From Candidatus Defluviibacillus avedoerensis (GTDB taxonomy: Bacteria; Pseudomonadota; Gammaproteobacteria; Burkholderiales; Burkholderiaceae_C): DNA of 64,000 nucleotides. The notes beneath the pieces are model-generated. The model was not told the DNA's origin, did no database searches, and saw only the letters and a program-made list of their open reading frames with translations. Of this stretch, positions 18,381-28,139 are shown in pieces. The first letter of the stretch is position 1; each line of letters opens with the position of its first letter. Both the position numbers and the translations under genes were made by a program. The DNA is taken from contig JADJBS010000010.1 of assembly GCA_016703665.1 (NCBI GenBank), positions 1 to 64,000 of the forward strand, given 5' to 3'.

Positions 18381-19964
18381 CTACTTCTCATTGACTACTT
18401 GATCTGGTTGTGCAGGCTCAACATAGGGAAAGCGCGCCCGGGATTTGACGCTGGTCGGCCCAGCGGCCCCGGAGCCTCTGATAAACCGTTGTGTCTCGTC
18501 AACAAAAGGCTGGAATGCCCAATTGGGGCTACCGACGTTAGCCCCAGCGACTTCGGCCAAGAACAAGCGTTCGCGTTGGCTTGCCAAAATTTGTGCATGC
18601 ACAGTGGCCGGGTCCCAGCCTTGCACTAAGCGTGCGTGCAATTGCTTTTCTATTTCGGCATGGGCCGCTTGTCCGGACAAATTCTCAAGTTCATCCGGAT
18701 CAGATTGCAAATTGAAAAGCAGGGGCGCTAAGCCGTTGGTGAAGATGTACTTCCACGGTCCTTCTCGCACCATACGCGAGGGTGCGCACACCCCCTCTGA
18801 GCTGTATTCGGAGATGACTGTGCGCTCTTGCCCTGACGCGGAGCCATCCAGCAAAGGCAGCAAGCTGGTGCCATGCAGCGGCCCCACTGGCTCAGGCGGC
18901 TGGCCATTGCAGGCCAAATCCATGAAGGTGGGCAGCAAGTCAACCAGAGAGACGTGCGCAGCAACGCGTGCCGGTGCGAATCGTTCTGGCATCGATACGA
19001 TCATCGGGACACGAACAGAGGATTCGAAAAAGCACTGTTTAAACCACATGCCGCGCTCACCCAACATCTCACCGTGGTCGCCACAAAACACCACCACGGT
19101 GTTGCGATCCAAGCCAGTTTCCTCCAGCACAGACAGGATGCGGCCGATTTTTTCATCCACATAGCTGACCATGGCGTAGTAGGCATGGCGTGCGCGCCTG
19201 ACTTGCTCTGGACTGGTGCTGTACAGGTTTTGGGCGTGCGCGATATACAACCATGGGCTATGCACGTCGAGATCATCGTAGGCGATGGGCGGTACGCGCG
19301 GATCATCAATGTCTTCGTCGCGGTACAAATCCCAAAAACGCTGGGGCGCCACAAAAGGCGGGTGCGGGTGCGTGTAGGAGACCGTCAAGAAAAAGGGGCG
19401 CTTTTGCGGGGCACGGGCGAGGTCGTACAGGCACTGAGTGCCACGGTATTCCACCTCGTCGTCGTAGTCGATCTGCATGCTGCGCACGCAGGGGCCTGCT
19501 TCCAATACAGGGCGCATGCTCACACCCGTAGGGCGGTGGGAAGGACCTTTGAGCCAATCCGGCGTCCAGGCAAAGTCGGCCGGATAGATGTCCGTGGTTA
19601 AGCGCTCTTCGAAGCCATGCAATTGGTCCGGCCCAATGAAATGCATCTTGCCGCACAAAATGGTGCGGTAGCCCTCGTGGCGCAAGTAGTGCGCCATGGT
19701 GGGCGTAGCGGACGGGAATTCACTGGCATTGTCATAGGCTGCAATCGCATGTGGCAGGCGCCCAGATAGCATCGAAAAGCGTGATGGCGCACAAATGGGG
19801 AAGTTGCAGTAAGCACTGTCAAACACGACACCGCGTTGCGCCAGTTGACTCAAATGCGGCGCCTTTACCAGTGAGTGACCGTGAAATGGCAAGGTAGGCA
19901 CAGCGAGCTGGTCTGCCATGATCATCAAAATATTCGGTTGGGCCTGGTCCTTGCTATTGCTCAT
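18381..19964 (-). CDS. betC: choline-sulfatase
   Basis: Releases sulfate from choline-O-sulfate in the cytoplasm. Start ATG 19962-19964 gives MSNSKDQAQPNILMIMADQL; a longer open frame upstream overlaps the next gene and is rejected. Signatures are FDSAYCNFPICAPSRFSMLS with the canonical C-A-P-S-R (formylglycine site), SGRLPHAIAAYDNASEFPSA, CGKMHFIGPDQLHGFEERLT and DIYPADFAWTPDW, which are near-identical to BetC as I know it. The second metal site is VVVFCGDHGEMLGERGMWFK. The C-terminal choline-sulfatase domain (QRERLFLAEVA...FVDETQRFIRG) is present. 527 residues, intact. Neighbours are a second sulfatase, a GMC oxidoreductase and an aldehyde dehydrogenase, as in a choline-sulfate to betaine route. 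Confidence 0.93.
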   Translation of the reverse strand: MSNSKDQAQPNILMIMADQLAVPTLPFHGHSLVKAPHLSQLAQRGVVFDSAYCNFPICAPSRFSMLSGRLPHAIAAYDNASEFPSATPTMAHYLRHEGYRTILCGKMHFIGPDQLHGFEERLTTDIYPADFAWTPDWLKGPSHRPTGVSMRPVLEAGPCVRSMQIDYDDEVEYRGTQCLYDLARAPQKRPFFLTVSYTHPHPPFVAPQRFWDLYRDEDIDDPRVPPIAYDDLDVHSPWLYIAHAQNLYSTSPEQVRRARHAYYAMVSYVDEKIGRILSVLEETGLDRNTVVVFCGDHGEMLGERGMWFKQCFFESSVRVPMIVSMPERFAPARVAAHVSLVDLLPTFMDLACNGQPPEPVGPLHGTSLLPLLDGSASGQERTVISEYSSEGVCAPSRMVREGPWKYIFTNGLAPLLFNLQSDPDELENLSGQAAHAEIEKQLHARLVQGWDPATVHAQILASQRERLFLAEVAGANVGSPNWAFQPFVDETQRFIRGSGAAGPTSVKSRARFPYVEPAQPDQVVNEK

Positions 19965-19974
19965 GTCGATACAC

Positions 19975-20971
19975 CTATTCGGGTTGAATATTGGCCGTCT
20001 TGACCACCGTTTTCCACTGCAAGAGCTCTTGCTTGAAGTACGTGTCAAAGCCTTCCGCAGTGCCGGGTTTCGCGGTGTTCATTCCCGCATTGCTCAGCGC
20101 GGCTTCAAAGTCTTTGTTTTCCAGCACCTTGTTGATCTCAGACGCCCACTTGTTCTTGATGCTTTGATCCGTTCCCTTGGGCGCCAACAAGCCAATCCAT
20201 TGAGCCGCATCAAATCTACCCATCCCTGCTTCGGACATGGTGGGCACTTGCGGCAAGCTGGTCATGCGTTGCGGACTGGTCACAGCCAGCGCACGCACTT
20301 TCTCCGCCTTGATTTGCGGCAATGCCACTGCCACATTGGCAAACTGGTAGTCCACTCGACCGGCGATTTGGTCCGTCATGGCAGCAGGTGCACCGGTGTA
20401 AGGCACATGGAGCACAAAGATCTTCTCATTGGCTTTGAACAGCTCGCCCGTCAGATGGGCTGGCGACCCAATTCCCGCAGATGCGTAGCTGAGCTTGCCG
20501 GGTTCCTTTCGTGCACGCTCGACCAATTCCTTTGCGGTCTGAATGCTGCTCGCCTGCTGAACCACCAAGACGGAAGGTGCATGAGCCACCAAACTGACGC
20601 GCTCAAGATCTGTCACAGCATTGAACTGCATTTTTGCGCCCATCGCCGTGCCTGTAGTCAACGCACTGGAGGAGAAGAGAAGCGTGTAACCATCTGCTGC
20701 GGCTTGGCTACCGAATCTGCGCCAATAGTTGCCGTTGGCGCCCGCTTTTTCTACGACGATGGGTTGCCCCATCGTGACTTGTAGTCGATTGGCAAGCTGC
20801 CTTGCAGCCACATCCACCAAACCCCTGCAGGCCATGCCACGACCCAGCGCACCGCTTTTGTAGGGTAGGTCTGCGCTTGTAACGATGTGGGCAGCATCAA
20901 AGATTGAGCGTGACCAAGGCCAAGGCCCACGCTGCACTTCTGGCTCCTTCTTTCGAGTTCTTAGTTTTCAT
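19975..20971 (-). CDS. Bug/TctC-family solute-binding protein (2) (frameshifted)
   Basis: Secreted binding protein of about 330 residues. Start ATG 20969-20971 gives MKTKNSKEGARSAAWALALV, a signal sequence; indels near 20900 and 20740 shift the frame before GLVDVAARQLANRLQVTMGQ, VEKAGANG and AAADGYTLLFSSSALTTGTA. HVPYTGAPAAMTDQIAGRVD and the C-terminal AEGFDTYFKQELLQWKTVVK complete the fold. It lies 10 bases after the choline-sulfatase start and 29 bases from the GMC gene, inside the sulfate-ester operon. Likely to bring the substrate (perhaps a sulfate ester) to an unlinked TctAB channel. Confidence 0.85.
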
Positions 20972-21000
20972 GTTGTTGTCTCCTGCTCGGTTGTGAGTAA

Positions 21001-22636
21001 TCAAGGCTGGGATGGTTTGCTAACGAGTCCCAGTACCAGCGCTGCTCCCTTTTCGCCAATCATGATGGCTGATGCATTGGTATTGGTCGACACCATGGCA
21101 GGCATGACCGACGCATCGATCACGCGCAGATGGGTCACGCCATTGACGCGCAAGTTCGAATCAACGACCGCACGTTCATCACTCCCCATGCGGCAAGTGC
21201 CTGTGGGGTGGAACACGGTACCGCCCTTGTTGCGTGCAAATTCTTCGAGTGCCTGGGCGCTTTGTGCTTGCTTGCCTGGCATGTACTCGTCGTCGGTAAC
21301 CAAGTCTCGGAAAGCAGGTTGACGGTAGATGTCTCGCAAAATCTCCAAGCCTGCGACCAGCACCTTGGCGTCTTGCGGCTCAGTCAGGTAATTGGCAGAA
21401 ATTTTCGGTGCCTGCAGGGGGTCACCACTTCGGATGTGCACTGTGCCGCGTGAGAGCGGGCGGCATTGCGTGGCTGAGGCTGAAAAGCCAGAGAAGTTGT
21501 GCAGTGGGTCACCCGGCCGGTCCACCGACAAGGGCATCACGTTGAACAGCAAGTCGGCGCGGCCATTTTGGGCATAGCGACTGCACACCATGCCGCCAAC
21601 CTGCCCTGCACCTACAGTCAATGGTCCGCGCTGCTGGAACAGCCACTGGGCGCCCATCTTCGCCAGTGAGAAGGGATTGCGAATCTGGTCATTCAAAGAC
21701 ATTTTGTGTTTGAGCTTGACGATGACCCGCGCTTGGTAGTGATCTTGCAGGTTCTCGCCTACTTCGGGGGAATCTGCTTGCACCGTAATGCCGTGCGACT
21801 GCAATAGCTGAGCCGAGCCAATACCGGACAGTTGCAGCAGTTGAGGTGATTGCAGAGCGCCAGCCGCGAGCAATATTTCAGCTTCCGCCCGCACTTGCTG
21901 GCGCTCACCGTTCTCAACAAACTCGACACCCACTGCGCAGCCCTTTTCGATCAACACTCGGGTGACTTGAACATGGGTGAGAATGCTCAAATTTGGGCGC
22001 GACATGACTGGGTTCAAAAACGCCTTTGCCTGCGTCGCAACGCCAGTGCCCGCGCAATGTGAGTTGATAGGCGCCCAAGCCCATACTTTGCGGGCCATTG
22101 AAATCAGCGTTGCGCGCAAAGCCCGCTTCGGCGCCCGCTTGCAGCCAAGCTTGGCAATAGGGGTGGTCGTTGCGCAGGTCCGAGACGCTCAACTCACCAT
22201 CGCCACCGTGATAGTCCGAGGTGCCTCCGTCATAGCGTTCAGATCGCTTAAAGAAGGGCAGCACTTCGCGGTAGCTCCATCCCTTCGCACCCATCTGGGC
22301 CCAGTCATTGAAATCTTCATGCTGGCCTCGGATGTAGAGCAAGCCATTGATGGCGCTTGATCCGCCTAGCACCCGGCCGCGTGGCCAGACAATGGCGCGG
22401 TTACCTGAACTGGCTTGCTTCTCGATCTCAAACTGCCAGGAATAGCGTTTGTCGAAAATGGTGCGAAAGTAACCCACGGGTAAATGCAACCAGAAGTTCT
22501 TGGCGCTGCCGCCTGCTTCCAGAAGCAGTACCCGACAGGCGGGGTCAGCGCTTAGGCGGTTGGCCAGCACACAGCCGGCAGAGCCTGCGCCCACAATGAT
22601 GTAGTCGTAACCGGCGGATTTTGTTTGCACGCTCAT
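21001..22636 (-). CDS. GMC-family FAD oxidoreductase, choline dehydrogenase-like (one frameshift)
   Basis: Oxidises an alcohol, choline or a related one being likely from context. The FAD-binding start YDYIIVGAGSAGCVLANRLS, PRGRVLGGSSAINGLLYIRG (GMC signature 1), LAAGALQSPQLLQLSGIG (signature 2), and the C-terminal HPTGTCRMGSD and MVSTNTNASAIMIGEKGA with the catalytic His/Asn are all visible. 545 residues when the indel near 22060 is repaired. It sits 43 bases after the aldehyde dehydrogenase gene and 29 bases before the second Bug gene. BetA versus another alcohol dehydrogenase of the family cannot be settled from sequence alone. Confidence 0.88.
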
Positions 22637-22679
22637 GGGGTGGAGTCCTAGCCCTGTTGGTGACGATTGATGCGGTGGC

Positions 22680-24128
22680 TTACAGATCAGCCTGCGTGAT
22701 GAATTTGGGTGTCAGGTAGGGCTCAATGGCTTCACTGCCGCCCTCCGAGCCATAACCGGAATCCTTAACACCCCCAAACGGCACTTCGGGCATGCCAAGG
22801 CCCAGGTGGTTGATGGTCAGCATGCCGGTTTCAAGCTGTGTGCCCAGCGCGTGGCTGGTTTTGGAGGACGAAGTCCAGGCGTAGGCGGCCAGACCAAAAG
22901 GCAGACGGTTGGCTTCCGCCACGGCTTCGTCAAAATGCTCAAACGGATTGATCATGGCCAAGGGACCGAAGGGTTCGGTGTTCATCGCTTGCGCACTTAG
23001 GGGGACGTGAGTCAACACGGTGGGCGCAAAGAAATTGCCTTGGATGCCAATGCGGGTGCCACCACAGACCAATATGGCTCCCTGCTGGCAGGCGTCTTCC
23101 ACCATTGCTTGCAAAGCAGCCAAACGGCGCGGGTTTGCCACCGGGCCCATCGTGGACAGCGGGTCGAGGCCGTTTCCGACCGTAATCGCTTGGGTGGCCT
23201 GCACAAACAGCGCGACAAATTGATCAAAAACGCCTGACTGAACCAGAAAACGAGTGGGCGAGATACAGACCTGCCCAGCGTTTCGGAACTTGGACATCAC
23301 CATGGTCTTGGCTGCCAACGCCACATCGGCATCGTTGAAAACAATGACCGGCGCATGGCCACCCAGCTCCATGGTGGCGCGCTTCATATGCTGACCTGCG
23401 AGTGAGGCCAAATGCTTGCCCACGGGCGTGGGAACCCGTGAACGAGATTTTGCGGATCACCGGATGCGCAACCAAATAGCTGGAGATTTCAGCAGGGTCA
23501 CCGTAGACCAAATTGACGGTGCCTGCAGGCACACCTGCGTCCGCAAAGGCTCGCACCAATTCGGCAGCTGAGGCTGGGGGTTTCTTCTGGCGCCTTAACA
23601 ATGAACGAGCAGCCCGCAGCCAAGGCTGCACCCAGTTTGCGTGCGATCTGCGTGATGGGGAAGTTCCAAGGGGTGAAGGCTGCCACCGGACCCACAGGCT
23701 CTTTGATGACCAGCTGACGCACATTTTCAGCACGTGCGGGCACCACACGGCCGTAGGCGCGGCGCGCTTCTTCTGCAAACCAGTCGATGGTGTCGGCGCT
23801 TACCAGGGTTTCCGCTTTGGCCTCTGCAAAACACTTTCCCCTGCTCTTTTGTCATCAGCGTTGCAATGCGGTCGGCACGCTCACGCATCAAGTTCGCAGC
23901 CTTATGCATCAAGTTGCTGCGCTCAAATGCCGACATACGGCGCCATACCTGAAAGCCCTTCAGTGCCGATTGGGCAGCGGCCTCGATATCCGCCACGCTT
24001 GCATAGGCGTGTGTACCAATAACTTCATCCGTAGCGGGATTGATCACCTTAGCGGTGCGCCCGTCCGCAGCAGGACGCCAGGTGCTGTCGATAAAGAGCT
24101 GAACGTCGGGGTAAGCAGTGGGTGTCAT
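22680..24128 (-). CDS. NAD(P)-dependent aldehyde dehydrogenase, succinate-semialdehyde-dehydrogenase-like (frameshifted)
   Basis: Start chosen at ATG 24126-24128 (MTPTAYPDVQLFIDSTWRPA). The fold markers are EPVGPVAAFTPWNFPITQIA with the catalytic Asn, GCSFIVKAPEETP(A)SAAELV, GNPAEI-like YGDPAEISSYLVAHPVIRKI, RATMELGGHAPVIVFNDADV with the general base Glu, and SKFRNAGQVCISPTRFLVQS with the nucleophilic Cys. The end is FGGVKDSGYGSEGGSEAIEP. Indels near 23840, 23590 and 23440. It is the first gene of the minus-strand sulfate-ester operon, divergent from the GntR gene. Likely oxidises the aldehyde produced by the GMC enzyme. Confidence 0.88.
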
Positions 24129-24152
24129 ATGAAAAAAATGAGTCGGTTCAGC

Positions 24153-24165
24153 GAACGGATCGTTC
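24153..24165. promoter_or_regulatory. candidate operator between divergent operons
   Basis: GAACGGATCGTTC is a 5-base-arm palindrome in the 104-bp region between the aldehyde dehydrogenase and GntR/UTRA start codons. Further GTTCA/GAAC half-sites flank it (24145, 24171). Position alone suggests binding by the adjacent regulator. Confidence 0.4.
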
Positions 24166-24232
24166 AGAATGAACAATTGCATCATGCGATTGGGCATGTC
24201 ATACTATCAACCATACCACCCAACAATAAGAT

Positions 24233-24958
24233 ATGTCAAACATTTTTGATGGCACTCCTGTTCCGAGGTATTTCCTGTTGGCGGATCTGTTTCGGCAGCG
24301 CATTGCACGGGGCGAATGGCCCGAAAAACACCGCTTGCCCACGCTCGAAGCCCTGGCGCTGGAGTTTTCTGTGGCCCGTGTCACCGTACGCCAAGCCATC
24401 GAAGTGCTGGCGCGTGAAGGGCTTGTATCGCCCCAACAGGGGCGCGGCACGTTTGTAAGTGGTGTGCCGCGCACCCAGCGCTATATCAGCGTGGTGACCA
24501 CGCTGGACGAGTTAGTGCGTAACTATGAAGACACCCAGCCCACCATCGTCAACATGGAGGAAGGCGTGAGTTCGCCGCCCCTCAAAGCCAATGAAGGCAG
24601 CCCCGCCGAGCAATACACCTACATGCGGCGCGTGCACGTGCGTGACGCGAGTGCGTACTGCGTGATCAGCCTGTACCTGGACGAGCGCATCTTTCGCCGC
24701 GCGCCCGAAGAGTTCCGCACCAAGACGGTGATCCCACTCCTGCACAGCATGCCTGGGGTGCACATCAAGACGGCACACCAAGTGCTGACCATCGGCACCG
24801 CCGACATGGAAATCGCACAAATGCTCGACATCGCCGTGGGTGCCCCGGTGGTAGAGGTGCGCCGTATTTTTCAAGACAAAGAAGGCACCGTGATTTACCT
24901 TGCCAACGTTATCTACCGCGGTGACTCCGTTCGAATCGAAATGGACCTCAAACCATGA
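24233..24958 (+). CDS. GntR-family regulator with UTRA domain (HutC subfamily)
   Basis: 241 residues, intact. The winged helix-turn-helix at about residues 12-78 reads FLLADLFRQRIARGEWPEKH, FSVARVTVRQAIEVLAREGL and PQQGRGTFVSG. The UTRA ligand domain follows (about 95-235; YTYMRRVHVRDASAYCVISL, IYLANVIYRGDSVRIEMDLK). It is divergent from the six-gene sulfate-ester operon and its stop overlaps the next gene start (ATGA at 24955-24958). It probably represses one or both units until an intermediate binds the UTRA domain. Confidence 0.92.
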   Translation: MSNIFDGTPVPRYFLLADLFRQRIARGEWPEKHRLPTLEALALEFSVARVTVRQAIEVLAREGLVSPQQGRGTFVSGVPRTQRYISVVTTLDELVRNYEDTQPTIVNMEEGVSSPPLKANEGSPAEQYTYMRRVHVRDASAYCVISLYLDERIFRRAPEEFRTKTVIPLLHSMPGVHIKTAHQVLTIGTADMEIAQMLDIAVGAPVVEVRRIFQDKEGTVIYLANVIYRGDSVRIEMDLKP

Positions 24959-26079
24959 CCCCTCTGCCCCAGTCCCCCCTTAGCATTGAGCGCGTTGAAG
25001 CATTCACCTTTCGCGCACCCATTGCCACGCCAGTGCGTACCTCGTTTGGCGAGATGCACGACCGGCCCGCCGTGTTCGTCCGCGTGACCGACACCGACGG
25101 TGCCATGGGCTGGGGTGAGGTCTGGTGCAATTTTCCGGCCTGCGGCGCTGAGCACCGGGCCCGGTTGGTTGAAACCGTGATGCGCCCTTTGTTGGTGGGC
25201 AAAAGCTTCACAGGCCCAGAAGAAGCCTATGCCCTCTTGACGGAGCGCACGGCAGTGTTGGCGATCCAGTCGGGTGAGCCAGGGCCTATCGCGCAAGCCA
25301 TTGCCGGCCTGGACTTAGCGCTGTGGGACCTGTGCGCACGTCGAGCCAAGCAGCCGCTGTGGCGCTACCTCGGCGGCACAAGCGACCAAGTGACGGTCTA
25401 CGCCAGCGGTATCAACCCCGATCATCCACAAGACACGGTTGCCGCCTGCAAGGCCCAGGGCTACACCGCGTTCAAACTCAAGATTGGTTTCGGCCAGGAC
25501 AGGGATCTGGCCAACCTCAAAGCGATTCGCCAGCAGTTCGGCCAAGACTTCAATTTGATGGCGGATGCCAACCAAGCCTGGTCTCTCAATGATGCCTGTC
25601 AGATGGCCCCACGCCTCAGCGAATTTGCCCTGACATGGTTAGAAGAGCCTCTGCGAGCCGACCGCCCCGTGAGTGAATGGCAGGCGCTCGGCGCCGCGTG
25701 CACAACACCTTTGGCCGCAGGCGAGAACATCATGGGTGAGGCGAATTTTCACGACATGCTGGACCACGCGCCAACGAAAGTAATACAGCCCGACATTGCC
25801 AAATGGGGCGGCATCTCCGGATGCTGGCCTGTGATCCAGGCGATTCAGGCAAAGGGGCGCATGTACTGCCCGCACTACCTCGGCGCTGGCGTGGGCCTGT
25901 TAGCGTCAGCTCATCTCCTGGCAGCGGTAGGCGGGGGTGGCATGCTGGAGATCGACTCCAACCCAAATCCTCTGCGCAGCAGAGTCGCAGGGCCATTGAA
26001 CCAAATCGTTGACGGCTCAGCTCATTTGGGAGAAGAGGTCGGTGTGGGCGTACCAGTGCAACTGCAACTAGCTCTTTAG
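24955..26079 (+). CDS. enolase-superfamily enzyme, mandelate racemase / muconate lactonising type
   Basis: 374 residues, intact. The capping domain starts IERVEAFTFRAPIATPVRTS. The barrel carries YTAFKLKIGFGQDRDLANLK (K-x-K acid/base Lys), NLMADANQAWS (first metal Asp), LTWLEEPLRADRP (second metal Glu), TTPLAAGENIMG (third metal Glu) and the final MYCPHYLGAGVGLLASAHLL with a His that could be the opposite base. Translationally coupled to the GntR regulator. Members abstract a proton alpha to a carboxylate (dehydratases, racemases, cycloisomerases); which reaction applies here is unknown. It suggests that the pathway handles a hydroxy or sugar acid, which choline degradation alone would not need. 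Confidence 0.88.
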   Translation: MTPLPQSPLSIERVEAFTFRAPIATPVRTSFGEMHDRPAVFVRVTDTDGAMGWGEVWCNFPACGAEHRARLVETVMRPLLVGKSFTGPEEAYALLTERTAVLAIQSGEPGPIAQAIAGLDLALWDLCARRAKQPLWRYLGGTSDQVTVYASGINPDHPQDTVAACKAQGYTAFKLKIGFGQDRDLANLKAIRQQFGQDFNLMADANQAWSLNDACQMAPRLSEFALTWLEEPLRADRPVSEWQALGAACTTPLAAGENIMGEANFHDMLDHAPTKVIQPDIAKWGGISGCWPVIQAIQAKGRMYCPHYLGAGVGLLASAHLLAAVGGGGMLEIDSNPNPLRSRVAGPLNQIVDGSAHLGEEVGVGVPVQLQLAL

Positions 26080-26507
26080 CAGTATTCGAAGTTGGAGTGA
26101 CCGCGCCCATCTGACGATACTGAGCGCTCCAGTTCGTAGCGATTAAGGTCGTTCCTTCTGACCCACTGGCCTGAGGAAGTGGGTGGTCGCCAAGGACTTA
26201 TCAATTGCTCCAAGGAAGGCGCAGATGACGAGAAATCAGAACGAATGGAACTTGTTGTCTTTCGAAGGCAACTTTACAAGTGAAATTCCTGGGAAAAGAA
26301 CACGCCCGACCTCTGTACAAAAGCCGATGAATGTCGGCAGTCAGGGCAGAGATTCTCAACCTTGTCTATGTCTGCAGTGGGTCAGGTGCCGACATCGGGG
26401 TTGGGGACAACTACTGACATTCGTGGGTGACCGCATTAGGGCAAGGCAAATCTAATAGACATGTCTTGCCACAGGGATTCGAAACGCAGGAAAACACCAT
26501 TTCAATT
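26080..26507. other. intergenic stretch without a recognisable gene
   Basis: 430 bases between the enolase-superfamily gene and the TetR unit. One open frame of 90 codons exists on the plus strand (26183-26455), but it resembles nothing and has no coding character that I can see. Confidence 0.5.
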
Positions 26508-26535
26508 AAATTACATTACATTCATAATGTAATTT
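26508..26535. promoter_or_regulatory. 28-bp AT-rich palindromic operator before a TetR gene
   Basis: AAATTACATTA (26508-26518) and TAATGTAATTT (26525-26535) are perfect 11-base arms around CATTCA. It lies 20 bases before the TetR start at 26555, the typical position of an autoregulatory TetR operator, and differs strongly in base composition from its GC-rich surroundings. Confidence 0.75.
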
Positions 26536-26554
26536 AGTCGATACCCGCCTGCCC

Positions 26555-27165
26555 ATGGAAACCCAATCTGCACCACCTCAAAAAGCGAAATCACCCGTGA
26601 GCGGTTGCTAAGTTCGGCGATAAGTGTGATCAGCGATGGCGGGCCCGGTCAGCTCTCCATGCAGGCTGTTGCTCGGGCTGCGGGAATGACGACTGGTGCT
26701 GTGCAACATCACTTCCCCTCTAAAGCCGTGCTGATGATGCAGGTGCTCAGCCGACTTATTGCTGACCTGGAGGCAAATACAGAGTTTTGGCCATCTCCAA
26801 GGTGGAGCTTGAAACGTCGCTCCGATCACTTTGTCCGACAGGCCTGGGAGAAGCTGTACAGCCAACCGCGCTTTGCCACGGCTTGGTCTGCTTATCTGGC
26901 GGCTCGGAGACGACGCTGTTTTGACCGCCCATCATCGGAAGCAGCGTGCACTTATCCAGAATCGTTTGAAAACTCAGTTCATTACTGCGTTTCCCGAAAT
27001 ACAGAACCATCCCAAAGCCGATGCTCACATGCAGTTCGTATTGACTAGCTTGCGCGGCATGGGTTTGGTCAAGCCATTCGCACCGGAAACCGCAATGCAA
27101 GCGCAGTTGACTGTCTTGTCCGAATTTATCCAGCCCATTTCAAGAAAACCCAGGAGACATCATGA
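26555..27165 (+). CDS. TetR-family transcriptional regulator (frameshifted)
   Basis: From ATG 26555 (METQSAPPQKAKS), an indel near 26600 leads into LLSSAISVISDGGPGQLSMQ, AVARAAGMTTGAVQHHFPSK and AVLMMQVLSRLIADLEA, a standard TetR helix-turn-helix (about residues 15-62). The ligand domain (HFVRQAWEKLYSQPRFATAW, HHRKQRALIQNRLKTQFITA) follows after another indel near 26910. A third indel at the end puts the stop TGA at 27163-27165, overlapping the next start (ATGA). About 200 residues. Probably represses the Bug-esterase unit through the palindrome at 26508-26535. Confidence 0.8.
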
Positions 27166-28124
27166 AGAATACTTTTTGGCCAACAGCCGCCTTGATCGCT
27201 GCTTCAATAACCTTGAGCCCGAACACTCAGGCGCAATCCTCATTGCAAGTCGTTGCTCAGCAGCCGCCCGGTAGTGGCTCAGATGCCATGACCCGTGCAT
27301 GGGCCGAATGCGCGTCCCGTCAGATCGGACAGCCTACAGTGGTTCAAAACAAGGCTGGGGCTAACGGCATCCTGGCAATCAACTACCTCAAAGGGCTGCC
27401 GGCAGATGGTCAGAGCGTCATGTCAATAGGTATGTCGCAGATGACGATTACGCCCTATGTGCACAAGCAAATGCCGTACGACCCCATTAAGGACTTCGAT
27501 GGTGTCGCTGTTATCGGTACCCTCACCGCTGGTGCTGGTTGTACCTGCCGGTATGGGTATAAGTAAACTGACCGACTTGGAGAAAGTGGCGAAATCCCAG
27601 ACGGGCGGGATGAACTTTGGCTCGCCAGGCAAAGGCAGCCCAGCCCACTTGTTGACGACCACTGGCTAAAGCCATGCACTGGCCTAAGTTAAACGGATGT
27701 ACCGTTTGTGGGCGAGGCGGCTGGGCTGACAGCACTGATGGGCCAGCAAATACAGGCAATGACATTGGTGATCGGAACGGCAGCAGCGCAAGTCAAGGCT
27801 GGCAAATTGGTACCACTCGCGGTGTTTGCAGCAGAGCGCTCAGTCTGATGCCAGATGTGCCACTATCAAGTGAGGTAAGCGGCCCAAGACACTGGCTCGC
27901 CCTGCCTGGATTGCCATCGTGCCAAGAAGGGCACACCGCCAGATGTACTTGCAAAGCTTAACGAAGCCACTAACAAATGTCAGGGTGACAGCGCTTACAC
28001 CACGCGCATGAACAGCATGAACGTGACACTGACGACAAGTAAACCATCTGATGTGACACTCCAGGCCGAGCGCGACATCGCCGTCTGAAACCTCATCGAC
28101 AAGCTTGGCCTGGCCAGTGAGTAG
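27162..28124 (+). CDS. Bug/TctC-family solute-binding protein (3) (heavily frameshifted)
   Basis: Signal peptide MKNTFWPTAALIAASITLSP with cleavage near TQAQS, then LQVVAQQPPGSGSDAMTRAW, VVQNKAGANGILAINYLKGL and DPIKDFDGVAVIGTL. In further frames come LVVPAGMGISKLTDLEKVAK, GGMNFGSPGKGSPAHLL, ALMGQQIQAMTLVIGTAAAQ, GKLVPLAVFAAERSVLMPDV and the end LIDKLGLASE at TAG 28122-28124. At least four indels, with some residues unlike the family, so real decay cannot be excluded. It is coupled to the TetR gene by ATGA and is followed within 20-60 bases by a carboxylesterase, suggesting uptake and hydrolysis of an ester. Confidence 0.72.
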
Positions 28125-28139
28125 AAGCACGGATTTGCT

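Noticed and set aside
26460..26500. GGGATTCGAAAC resembling a tRNA T arm
   Set aside because: No acceptor stem, CCA or anticodon arm nearby.
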